The notes under the pieces were generated by a model that saw only the letters and a program-made list of their open reading frames with translations, was not told the DNA's origin and did not search any database. Below are positions 1 through 5,476 of a DNA stretch of 6,012 nucleotides, one piece after another; position 1 is the stretch's first letter; every line of letters begins with the position of its first letter. A program made the position numbers and the translations under genes. The DNA comes from JASFEQ01 sp050122535 (GTDB lineage: Bacteria > Desulfobacterota > DSM-4660 > Desulfatiglandales > HGW-15): contig JASFIT010000297.1 of assembly GCA_050122535.1 (NCBI GenBank), forward strand, positions 1 to 6,012. Reading direction: 5' to 3'.

Positions 1-1
1 C

Positions 2-307
2 ATCAGGGTGATGTGTACGGGGACCGTATCCCCTCACCATATCTTGAAGGCCTTCCAGAAAGGGGCCGATGGGGTCATTGTTGCCGGCTGCCACATAGGG
101 GATTGCCATTACTTAAAGGGGAATTATGTGACCATCAAGCGGGTGGCCATATTGAAGGAACTCCTGAAATTCACGGGTTTTCAAGCCGAACGGTTATACT
201 TGGATTGGATTTCGGCAGCAGAAGGGGTGAGATTTGCAGAACTTGTCCGCGCCTTTACACAAAAAATAAAGGCATTGGGCCCGTCACACCTGAAGACATC
301 ATATTAA
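2..307 (+). CDS. MvhD-type hydrogenase/Hdr iron-sulfur subunit (or C-terminal MvhD domain of an HdrA fusion), 5'-truncated
   Basis: The last 101 residues of a protein whose start lies before the window; the reading frame is open from base 2. MvhD proteins carry a [2Fe-2S] cluster and pass electrons between a hydrogenase or formate dehydrogenase and the flavoprotein HdrA in the cytoplasm. The visible part has the family hallmarks: RVMCTGTV at the left edge, then GADGVIVAGCHIGDCHY with two cysteines (visible residues 30 and 35) followed by KGNY, and a helical tail with LDWISAAEG. The first cysteine motif of the family is missing only because of the window edge. Free-standing MvhD is about 140 residues, but the domain is also often fused to the C-terminus of HdrA, and the two cannot be told apart here. 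It ends 25 nt before the FrhB/FdhB-like gene, so the genes are probably co-transcribed. The family call is strong; the exact architecture is open. Confidence 0.9.
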   Translation: MRVMCTGTVSPHHILKAFQKGADGVIVAGCHIGDCHYLKGNYVTIKRVAILKELLKFTGFQAERLYLDWISAAEGVRFAELVRAFTQKIKALGPSHLKTSY

Positions 308-332
308 TAGTCAGCCCTGGGAAAAGAGAACT

Positions 333-1142
333 ATGAAGGAGATGTTGGAAAAGGTCAAACAGTTACTCGATGAAGGTGAGATTACAGGGTTCATTGGGCT
401 CAAGCAACAACATGGTCAACCCGGGCCCTATCTGTTCACCAAAGAGAAGATAGAGGACTTAGAATCCCTCGTGGTAGGGGACATACGGTATCCATTGAAT
501 AAAATACTCCTTAGGGTGGTCAATCGATACACCGAGGATCACCTGGGGGTAATGGTGAGGGGATGTGATGAGAGAGGATTGAACGAGCTCTTCAAGTGGA
601 ATCAACTCCGTCGGGATCGAGTCATCCCCGTCGGCATTGCCTGCCCGCCTGAATTGGCTGAAGCTTGTGAGTGCTGTAAGCCTTATCCATCGGAATGGGT
701 CGTGGGAGAGAAGACCGAGGGAATTCCCCAGAGCCGGCGATTGGAAGAGAACGAACGGTTGAGCCAGGATGAACGGTTGCATTACTGGATGGACCAGCTC
801 AACAAGTGCATCAAATGTTATGGGTGCAGGGATGTATGTCCCATGTGTTTTTGTAAGGTCTGCAGTCTCGAAGACCGAAATTTCATCCTCACTGGCAAAC
901 TCCCTCCGGAAAACCCGACGTTTCACCTGAGTCGGGCCGTCCATATGGTGGGTCGGTGCATTGACTGTGGTCTTTGTGAAGAGGCTTGCCCCTCGGACAT
1001 ACCCATTCGGACCCTTTACAAAAAGGTTGGGGAGATCGTCTCGGATGTATTTGATTACAGGACTGGAGAAGATCCGGAGGAAAAATCCCCCTTAAACATG
1101 TTAGGGCAGGTCACCTTGGACTTATCGGATGTTAACAAATAG
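333..1142 (+). CDS. FrhB/FdhB-like electron-transfer subunit with C-terminal dicluster [4Fe-4S] ferredoxin domain
   Basis: A 269-residue iron-sulfur protein, probably the link between FdhA and MvhD/HdrA in a cytoplasmic complex. Residues 70-115 (LGVMVRGCDERGLNELFKWNQ, then VIPVGIAC) resemble the GCD...A..EL.K.NQ...V..IG..C segment of FrhB/FdhB, the beta subunits of F420-dependent hydrogenases and formate dehydrogenases. Residues 159-170 (CIKCYGCRDVCP) and 209-220 (CIDCGLCEEACP) are two classical CX2CX2CX3CP cluster sites. There are further cysteines: C172, C174 and C177 directly after the first site, C112, C114 and C115 (CECCKPYP), plus C78 and C104, which could hold another cluster. No signal peptide or membrane segment is seen. 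It is shorter than methanogen FdhB (about 400 residues), so flavin or F420 binding should not be assumed. The Shine-Dalgarno is weak (gggaaaagag); the ATG at 333 was kept because AAGGAG abuts the next ATG (342) too closely to serve it. It sits 12 nt upstream of fdhA. Confidence 0.85.
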   Translation: MKEMLEKVKQLLDEGEITGFIGLKQQHGQPGPYLFTKEKIEDLESLVVGDIRYPLNKILLRVVNRYTEDHLGVMVRGCDERGLNELFKWNQLRRDRVIPVGIACPPELAEACECCKPYPSEWVVGEKTEGIPQSRRLEENERLSQDERLHYWMDQLNKCIKCYGCRDVCPMCFCKVCSLEDRNFILTGKLPPENPTFHLSRAVHMVGRCIDCGLCEEACPSDIPIRTLYKKVGEIVSDVFDYRTGEDPEEKSPLNMLGQVTLDLSDVNK

Positions 1143-1154
1143 AAGGGAAGCGAG

Positions 1155-3185
1155 ATGGACTACAAATCGGTTCTGACGACCTGTGGCTATTGTGGCTGTG
1201 GCTGTGGCATGTACCTGGAGGTCTTAGATGGAGAGCTGGTTGGAACCATGCCCTGTAAAACGGACCCCGTCAGCCAGGGCGGGCTCTGTATCAAGGGGTG
1301 GAATGTCCACGAATTCGTCAACAGCGGCGAACGGCTTTCCAAACCCCTTATGAAAACAGAAGATCAATTCAGCGAGGTGACGTGGGATAAGGCCTTGCAG
1401 GTTACCGCGGATACCTTCAAGAAGATAAGGGATGCGTCGGGGCCGGACAGCATCGCCTTTCTGAGTTCGGCCAAGTGTACCAATGAGGAGAACTACCTCC
1501 TTCAGAAACTGGCACGGGCAGTGATCGGCACCAATAACGTGGACCACTGTGCCCGTCTCTGACATTCCTCAACGGTGGCTGGTCTGGCCGCCGCATTCGG
1601 AAGTGGGGCTATGACAAACTCCATTGACGAAATTGAGGGAGCCCAGTGTATTTTCGTCATCGGATCCAACACGACAGAAGCCCACCCTCTCATAGGCTCA
1701 CGGATTATAAAGGCCAAAGAGAAGGGCGCTCAGTTGGTTGTTGCGGATCCGAGGAAAATTCACCTGGCCGCGTATGCCGATATCTTCGTTCGTCAGAACC
1801 TGGGAACGGATGTTGCTCTCATCAATGGCATTATGAACGTCATTCTCAAAGAGGGATGGCACAATGACACATTCATCGAGGAACGGACAGAGGGCTTCGA
1901 AGAATTTCAGAAGGCAGTGCAGGGGTACACCCCGGAAAGGGTTGAAGAGATTACCGGGGTTCATGTGGAGGATATTAGGCGTATCGCGGAAGCGTATGCG
2001 CGCTCCGAGTCCTCGGCCATCGTTTATGCCATGGGGATTACCCAGCATGTAACCGGCGTGGACAATGTTAAATCCCTGGCCAATCTGGCCATGCTCTGTG
2101 GGCACATCGGGCGTGAGAGCACGGGTGTGAACCCACTTCGGGGCCAGAACAACGTTCAGGGGGCTTGTGATATGGGTGGTCTCCCTAACGTCTATCCGGG
2201 CTATCAGGTCGTTACTGATGAGCAGAACGCCGAGAAGTTCGCGAAGGCCTGGGATACCAAGCTCCCGACCCAAATTGGGTTGACGTTAACGGAGATGTTG
2301 AAGGCGGCTGTGGCGGGAAAGGTTAAGGCCATGTTTATCCTCGGGGAAAACCCCATGTTAAGTGATGCCGATATTCAGCATGTGGAGGAAGCCCTTAAGT
2401 CTTTGGACTTTTTGGTCGTTCAAGATATCTTTGTGACGGAGAGCTCTCAGTTGGCGAATGTAGTGCTTCCGGGGGTGAGCTTTGCGGAAAAAGATGGCAC
2501 ATTTACCAATACGGAAAGAAAGGTAAAGCGGGTTAGAAAGGCCATGGAGCCCATAGGGGATTCCCGACAGGATTGGGAGATTATCTGTGACCTATCGACC
2601 CGGATGGGCTACGAAATGAGCTACGCGGATCCCTCTCAGATCATGGAGGAGATCGCGCAAGTCACTCCGAGCTACGGCGGCATACACTATGATCGGATTG
2701 AACAAGATGGTCTGCACTGGCCGTGCCCAAATCGGGAACACCCGGGAACACCCTATTTACACAAGGATCGTTTCAGCCGAGGCCGGGGGTTATTTCATGC
2801 CGTCGAGTACTTACCCCCTGCGGAGCTGCCGGATGAAGAATACCCTTATGTGCTGACGACCGGGAGGATGTATGTCCATTATCATACAGGGTCCATGAGC
2901 CGCCGGTCTCCTTCGCTCAACAAAGAGGTGGAGGAGGGATACGTGGAGATCAATCCCCTAGAGGCCAAGGCGTTAAAGATTTCTCAGGGTGAACGCATTA
3001 AGATTCGCTCCAGAAGGGGGGAGATTGAGATTAAGGCCGACCTCAGCGAACGCGTGAAGAGAGACACCATTTTTATTCCCTTCCATTTTGCTGAGAGCGC
3101 TGCCAATGTGCTGACCAATCCGGCCCTGGACCCCATCGCTAAGATCCCTGAATATAAAGTATGTGCGGTGAGAATCGAGAAGTGA
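1155..3185 (+). CDS. fdhA: Formate dehydrogenase alpha subunit, selenocysteine- and Mo/W-bisMGD-containing
   Basis: One 676-residue selenoprotein gene read through an in-frame UGA at 1560-1562 (residue 136). It oxidises formate to CO2 or the reverse at a Mo/W-bis-MGD centre. The N-terminal [4Fe-4S] site is C10, C13, C17 and C45, followed by K47. The active site reads VDHCARL-U136-H137-SSTVAGL, aligning with VDCCARV-U-H-GPSVAGL of E. coli FdhF. PLRGQNNVQGACDMG supplies the conserved arginine (R329; R333 in FdhF from memory). The C-terminal 110 or so residues form the molybdopterin-dinucleotide-binding domain (LTTGR, GSMSRRSP, FHFAESAANVLT). No Tat signal precedes the first cysteine, so the enzyme is cytoplasmic, and its length fits soluble FdhA/FdhF (about 680-715). 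A good Shine-Dalgarno (AGAAGGGA, 1141-1148) precedes the ATG. Termination is also by UGA (3183), but without a SECIS behind it. Neighbouring MvhD- and FdhB-like genes point to an Hdr-coupled formate dehydrogenase. Confidence 0.95.
1560..1602 (+). promoter_or_regulatory. Selenocysteine UGA codon plus bacterial SECIS hairpin inside fdhA
   Basis: The UGA (1560-1562) is followed by a hairpin of the SelB-binding type. The upper stem CGGTGGC (1573-1579) pairs with GCCGCCG (1587-1593) over 7 bp, including one U-G wobble at U1576. The 7-nt loop TGGTCTG (1580-1586) contains GGUCU. A lower helix, TTCC (1565-1568) with GGAA (1599-1602), closes it across a 4x5 internal loop. The loop GG starts exactly 18 nt after the UGA, and U1576 is the 14th base after it; both match, from memory, the positions of the loop GG and bulged U in the E. 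coli fdhF SECIS. SelB with Sec-tRNA would bind here to recode UGA. No selA, selB or selC gene lies in the window. Confidence 0.93.
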
Positions 3186-3268
3186 GCCTATCTAAGGGCA
3201 GAATAACACTTAGCCGAAGCGCTCGCGTTTCCCTCAGTTTCTTTCGAACTCGCGTCAGAGGGATAGGC
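3186..3268. other. Imperfect inverted repeats in the fdhA-SDR spacer
   Basis: The 113-nt spacer after fdhA contains nested inverted repeats: GCCTATC (3186-3192) with GATAGGC (3262-3268), TCCCTC (3230-3235) with GAGGGA (3258-3263), and a small hairpin AGTTT/GAACT (3236-3240 with 3246-3250). CTCGCGT also occurs twice as a direct repeat. No U-run follows, so this is not a classical intrinsic terminator. It may be a weak transcript 3'-end structure, an operator, or chance. No clear sigma70 promoter for the downstream gene was found. Confidence 0.25.
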
Positions 3269-3298
3269 AACAATTAATACGCTGCTTGGAGATCGACA

Positions 3299-4066
3299 AT
3301 GAATACTTCAGATATATTCAGGCTGGATGGGAAGATCGCTCTGGTTACAGGTTCGGCAAGGGGTCTTGGAAAAGAGATCGCGTTAGGGCTTAGTCAGTAT
3401 GGTGCTTCTCTCGTTCTGGTTGACATTGCGTATCCGGAGAAAACCGCAGAACAGGTTGCAGCTACGGGGGCGCGGTGTATCGCTTTAAAGACGGATATAT
3501 CCAATGAAGCAGAGGTGAAGAATCTGGGGAAAGAGGCCACCTCAAAATTTGGAAAGTTAGATATACTGATTAATAACGCCGGTGTTACGCAGTTGACCTA
3601 TACACCCACAGAAGAGCTTCCTGTAGAAGAGTGGGATCAGGTTATGGGGATAAATCTGAGAGGGACCTTTCTCTGCTGCAAATACCTCGGTGGATCGATG
3701 ATCCGGACGGGCGGTGGGAACATTGTGAACATTGCATCCACTGCGGGTTTTGTGGGGGTTCAGCGGGCGCCTGCCTATTGCGCCTCAAAAGCGGGAGTCA
3801 TTCTCCTCACCAAAAGCCTGGCCCTGGAATGGGCCCAGCATAACATCCGTGTCAATGCGATCGCCCCGCACTATCTGGAAACAGAACTCACCAAAGGGCT
3901 CAGAGATTCCCACAAGGTTCATGAGGCTTTGCTCAGACAGATTCCGTTGAAGCGGTTTGGAAAGACGCGGGAACTCATAGGCGCCGTCCTATTTTTGTCG
4001 TCCGATACATCAAGCTATGTGACCGGAGCCGTCATACCTGTAGACGGTGGCTATCTCGCCCAGTAA
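3299..4066 (+). CDS. Short-chain dehydrogenase/reductase (classical SDR, gluconate 5-dehydrogenase-like)
   Basis: A complete 255-residue classical SDR, a usual length for the family; these cytoplasmic enzymes interconvert alcohols and ketones with NAD(P). The Rossmann glycine motif T17-G18-SAR-G22-L-G24, N92-N-A-G95, and the catalytic set N119, S147, Y160 and K164 (YCASK) are all present. D42 at the end of beta-2 favours NAD(H) over NADP(H). The C-terminal half (IRVNAIAPHYLETELTKGL, then SSYVTGAVIPVDGGYLAQ) resembles gluconate 5-dehydrogenase/KduD-type and similar SDRs, but the substrate cannot be read from sequence. The start has a Shine-Dalgarno (TTGGAG, 3286-3291) 7 nt before the ATG. It lies 113 nt after fdhA with structured spacer between, so it may or may not share that operon, and nothing links it directly to formate metabolism. 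It is convergent with the radical SAM gene. Confidence 0.92.
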   Translation: MNTSDIFRLDGKIALVTGSARGLGKEIALGLSQYGASLVLVDIAYPEKTAEQVAATGARCIALKTDISNEAEVKNLGKEATSKFGKLDILINNAGVTQLTYTPTEELPVEEWDQVMGINLRGTFLCCKYLGGSMIRTGGGNIVNIASTAGFVGVQRAPAYCASKAGVILLTKSLALEWAQHNIRVNAIAPHYLETELTKGLRDSHKVHEALLRQIPLKRFGKTRELIGAVLFLSSDTSSYVTGAVIPVDGGYLAQ

Positions 4067-4076
4067 AAACCATTCT

Positions 4077-4103
4077 CACCGCAGAGGCGCAAAGGACGCA
4101 AAG
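4077..4103 (+). repeat. Left terminal inverted repeat of the MITE-like element
   Basis: A 27-bp copy pairing with the right end (4330-4356) with five mismatches. It contains two tandem-like CGCAAAG units (4088-4094 and 4097-4103), a pattern typical of this repeat type. Confidence 0.75.
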
Positions 4104-4110
4104 GATGAAT

Positions 4111-4143
4111 TTTTCATTTCTGCTGAGAGGGCAGAAATGAAAA
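4111..4143 (+). repeat. Left internal hairpin with TGAGAGG loop
   Basis: TTTTCATTTCTGC (4111-4123) is perfectly complementary to GCAGAAATGAAAA (4131-4143), giving a 13-bp stem around the 7-nt loop TGAGAGG. No U-tract follows, so it is not a standard intrinsic terminator, though it could protect or end the SDR transcript. Confidence 0.8.
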
Positions 4144-4280
4144 TGTTTGCCTCTTTAATAAGGAACTACACTGCAGGAACTAAGAGCTATTGGTACATTG
4201 GGCAGCATGATTGAAGCTGGGCAGAGTGTCACATTAAGAATCGTGAAGGAAATAGCTAAACAAAGCTAGAAAGAGCAGTT

Positions 4281-4318
4281 TGTTTTTGCTTTCCACCCTC
4301 TCAGCGGAAAGCAAAAAA
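4281..4318 (-). repeat. Right internal hairpin with the same TGAGAGG loop
   Basis: On the minus strand, TTTTTGCTTTCCGC pairs with GTGGAAAGCAAAAA (plus-strand arms 4283-4296 and 4304-4317) over 14 bp with one G-U wobble, around the loop TGAGAGG. It is a mirror copy of the left hairpin: same loop, different stem. It lies downstream of the radical SAM stop codon in that gene's direction of transcription; no U-tract follows. Confidence 0.8.
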
Positions 4319-4329
4319 TCAAAATGAAA

Positions 4330-4356
4330 CTCTGCGCTCTTTGCGTCTCGGCGGTG
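4330..4356 (-). repeat. Right terminal inverted repeat of the MITE-like element
   Basis: The minus-strand reading CACCGCCGAGACGCAAAG then AGCGCAGAG matches the left end at 22 of 27 positions. It begins 15 nt past the radical SAM stop codon. Confidence 0.75.
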
Positions 4357-4371
4357 AAAAATTAGGAATAT

Positions 4372-5268
4372 TTAGAGGGCGCGCATCCACTCCGGCCTAA
4401 GACCCACGTCACCGCGTAATGCGGCATCTATGAGGTCCAAGGCCTCCGGCTTGCCCTTTGGCAGTTTTGCCTTCACCGGCAGGTAGTTGGAGGCATGATT
4501 AGAGAAGAACAGGCCTCTACTCAGGTTGGTATGAGCGAGCATCTCCCTCAATTCAACCAGCAGTTCTTTCTCGTTGGGCAGTTGGAATTCGCCTCTACGA
4601 TATTCCTCATAAAGGGGCGTGCCGGGAATCAGCATGACGGTTAGGGCACCCACGTAATTGGGGTCCATGGCACTGAGGAGTTCCCCGGTCGCTCTGGCAT
4701 GCTCCAGCGCTCCCTCACGGCCAGCAATGCCAAGAAGCACGGTTACGGAGAGTTTCATGCCCGCCTCCCTAACCTTCCTTCCCATCTCTATGCAGGTCTG
4801 GGCTGTGGACCCTTTATTAATCTTTTTTCGGAGTTCCGCATCCCCTGTTTCCACACCCAGGTAGAGGATTCCCAGACCATTTTCCCTCAGCTCGATGAGT
4901 TGTTCGAGGGATTTCATTCTGATACTTTTCGTGTTGGCGTAAGCCCCAACCCTTCTGACCCAGGGGAGGTGCTCCCTGATCCGGTCGAGGATCCACATCA
5001 GTCTCTTTTGAGGAATAATGAGGGCATCCCCATCCATGAGAAAGACCCTGTTCTGCCTCTTCATGTACTTGGAGGCAAACAAGATGTCGCTCAAAATTAT
5101 GTCATCATCCTTTATTGTGAATTTTTTCTCCTTATAAGAACCGCAAAAGGCGCACTTGTTGTGGGAACAACCCAGGGTGACCTGAAGCAAGATGCTATAT
5201 GCTTCGCTGGGTGGTCTGATACAATGCCCCTCGTAGTGCATCCCATCGCTTTCATTAACAGAACCCAT
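4372..5268 (-). CDS. Radical SAM protein with CX4CX2C cluster motif, function unknown
   Basis: A complete 298-residue radical SAM enzyme. It should hold a SAM-binding [4Fe-4S] cluster at C34, C39 and C42 (GCSHNKCAFCGSYK); the spacing is CX4CX2C rather than the usual CX3CX2C, as I recall for one COG1032-like subgroup with GCSHNxCxFC. Other barrel motifs are FLMDGDALIIP (77-87), LYLGVETGD (135-143), TVLLGIAGRE (176-185) and LIPGTPLYEE (213-222). The tail SNHASNYLPVKAKLPKGK (256-273) is also characteristic of that subgroup. No B12-binding domain, second cluster site or signal peptide is seen. The substrate is unknown. The ATG at 5268 is preceded by AGAGGA 10 nt upstream; M10 is a weaker alternative. 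Its own consensus promoter lies at 5319-5346. It diverges from the methyltransferase and converges on the SDR gene. Confidence 0.9.
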   Translation of the reverse strand: MGSVNESDGMHYEGHCIRPPSEAYSILLQVTLGCSHNKCAFCGSYKEKKFTIKDDDIILSDILFASKYMKRQNRVFLMDGDALIIPQKRLMWILDRIREHLPWVRRVGAYANTKSIRMKSLEQLIELRENGLGILYLGVETGDAELRKKINKGSTAQTCIEMGRKVREAGMKLSVTVLLGIAGREGALEHARATGELLSAMDPNYVGALTVMLIPGTPLYEEYRRGEFQLPNEKELLVELREMLAHTNLSRGLFFSNHASNYLPVKAKLPKGKPEALDLIDAALRGDVGLRPEWMRAL

Positions 5269-5306
5269 TTTACGATATTCCTCTATATGTCCAAAAGGTT
5301 ATGATC

Positions 5307-5318
5307 CTAAGTACTTAG
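5307..5318. promoter_or_regulatory. 12-bp perfect palindrome at the predicted radical SAM transcription start (operator candidate)
   Basis: CTAAGTACTTAG is perfectly self-complementary and lies immediately downstream of the -10 box of the radical SAM promoter, so a bound dimeric regulator would block initiation. The operator role is inferred from position and symmetry only; no regulator gene is in the window. Confidence 0.45.
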
Positions 5319-5346
5319 ATTATAATGATGGAAAATGAAATGTCAA
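5319..5346 (-). promoter_or_regulatory. Consensus sigma70 promoter of the radical SAM gene
   Basis: Read on the minus strand, TTGACA (5346-5341) and TATAAT (5324-5319) both match the sigma70 consensus at every position, with a 16-bp spacer (optimal is 17). Transcription would start near 5312, giving a leader of about 44 nt that contains the AGAGGA ribosome-binding site. Such a strong core promoter suggests high expression or tight repression. Confidence 0.75.
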
Positions 5347-5382
5347 ATTACCCCGCCGGGATAAGAGTGGGGTCAATTTGCA
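5342..5382. promoter_or_regulatory. Bulged inverted repeat overlapping the -35 of the radical SAM promoter
   Basis: CAAATTACCCC (5344-5354) pairs with GGGGT (5369-5373) and, after a single C bulge, AATTTG (5375-5380). Allowing one more bulge it extends to TG/CA at the outer ends. The spacer is 14 nt (5355-5368). The left arm overlaps the -35 hexamer. It could be a protein-binding dyad or an RNA hairpin in a plus-strand leader; no U-run follows, so a terminator is unlikely. Confidence 0.4.
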
Positions 5383-5438
5383 TTTGATTAATATGCTTGA
5401 TTCCTGTTTTTTCTACACGTAACATCCATGAAAAGTGA

Positions 5439-5450
5439 AACAACGTTGTT
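5439..5450. promoter_or_regulatory. 12-bp perfect palindrome upstream of the methyltransferase
   Basis: AACAACGTTGTT is perfectly self-complementary and ends 26 nt before the methyltransferase TTG start. It could be an operator or chance. No good sigma70 promoter for the plus strand was found in 5381-5450; weak TTGATT and TCTACA boxes exist but are not convincing. Confidence 0.3.
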
Positions 5451-5476
5451 GTTCTGGAGGAATTAAAGGGTAAGCG

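Larger units (their letters stand above)
4077..4356. mobile_element. MITE-like dispersed repeat element (about 280 bp) with terminal inverted repeats
   Basis: The ends are 27-bp inverted repeats: 4077-4103 (CACCGCAGAGGCGCAAAG, then GACGCAAAG) and the complement of 4330-4356 (CACCGCCGAGACGCAAAG, then AGCGCAGAG), identical at 22 of 27 positions. Sequences of the form CACCGC-GAG-CGCAAAG-CGCAGAG are familiar as dispersed repeats in many environmental anaerobes (recalled, not searched). Each terminal repeat is followed inward by a perfect hairpin with the same loop. The 139-bp core (4144-4282) has no transposase and no convincing gene, so the element would be non-autonomous or a decayed remnant. 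It fills the gap between two convergent genes, starting 10 nt after the SDR stop and ending 15 nt before the radical SAM stop. No clear target-site duplication is visible. Confidence 0.7.

Noticed and set aside
459..944. Minus-strand ORF of 161 residues inside the FdhB-like gene
   Set aside because: It overlaps a plus-strand gene with clear ferredoxin motifs and has no family features of its own.
1155..1562. A separate 135-residue gene followed by a second gene starting at GTG 1575
   Set aside because: Both lie in one frame split only by UGA at the Sec position, with a SECIS hairpin directly after it; they are one fdhA gene.
1698..2273. Minus-strand ORF of 191 residues inside fdhA
   Set aside because: It is antisense to strongly conserved fdhA coding sequence and shows no recognisable motif; a shadow frame.
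4111..4318. The two element hairpins as a pair of intrinsic terminators for the convergent genes
   Set aside because: Neither stem is followed by a U-tract on the strand needed, and both belong to the repeat element; some effect on transcript ends remains possible.
4077..4356. CRISPR array
   Set aside because: There are only two main repeat units, in inverted orientation, with no regular spacers and no cas genes.
4699..5304. Plus-strand ORF of 201 residues across the radical SAM gene
   Set aside because: It is antisense to a protein with all radical SAM motifs, runs through that gene's start, and has no recognisable domain.
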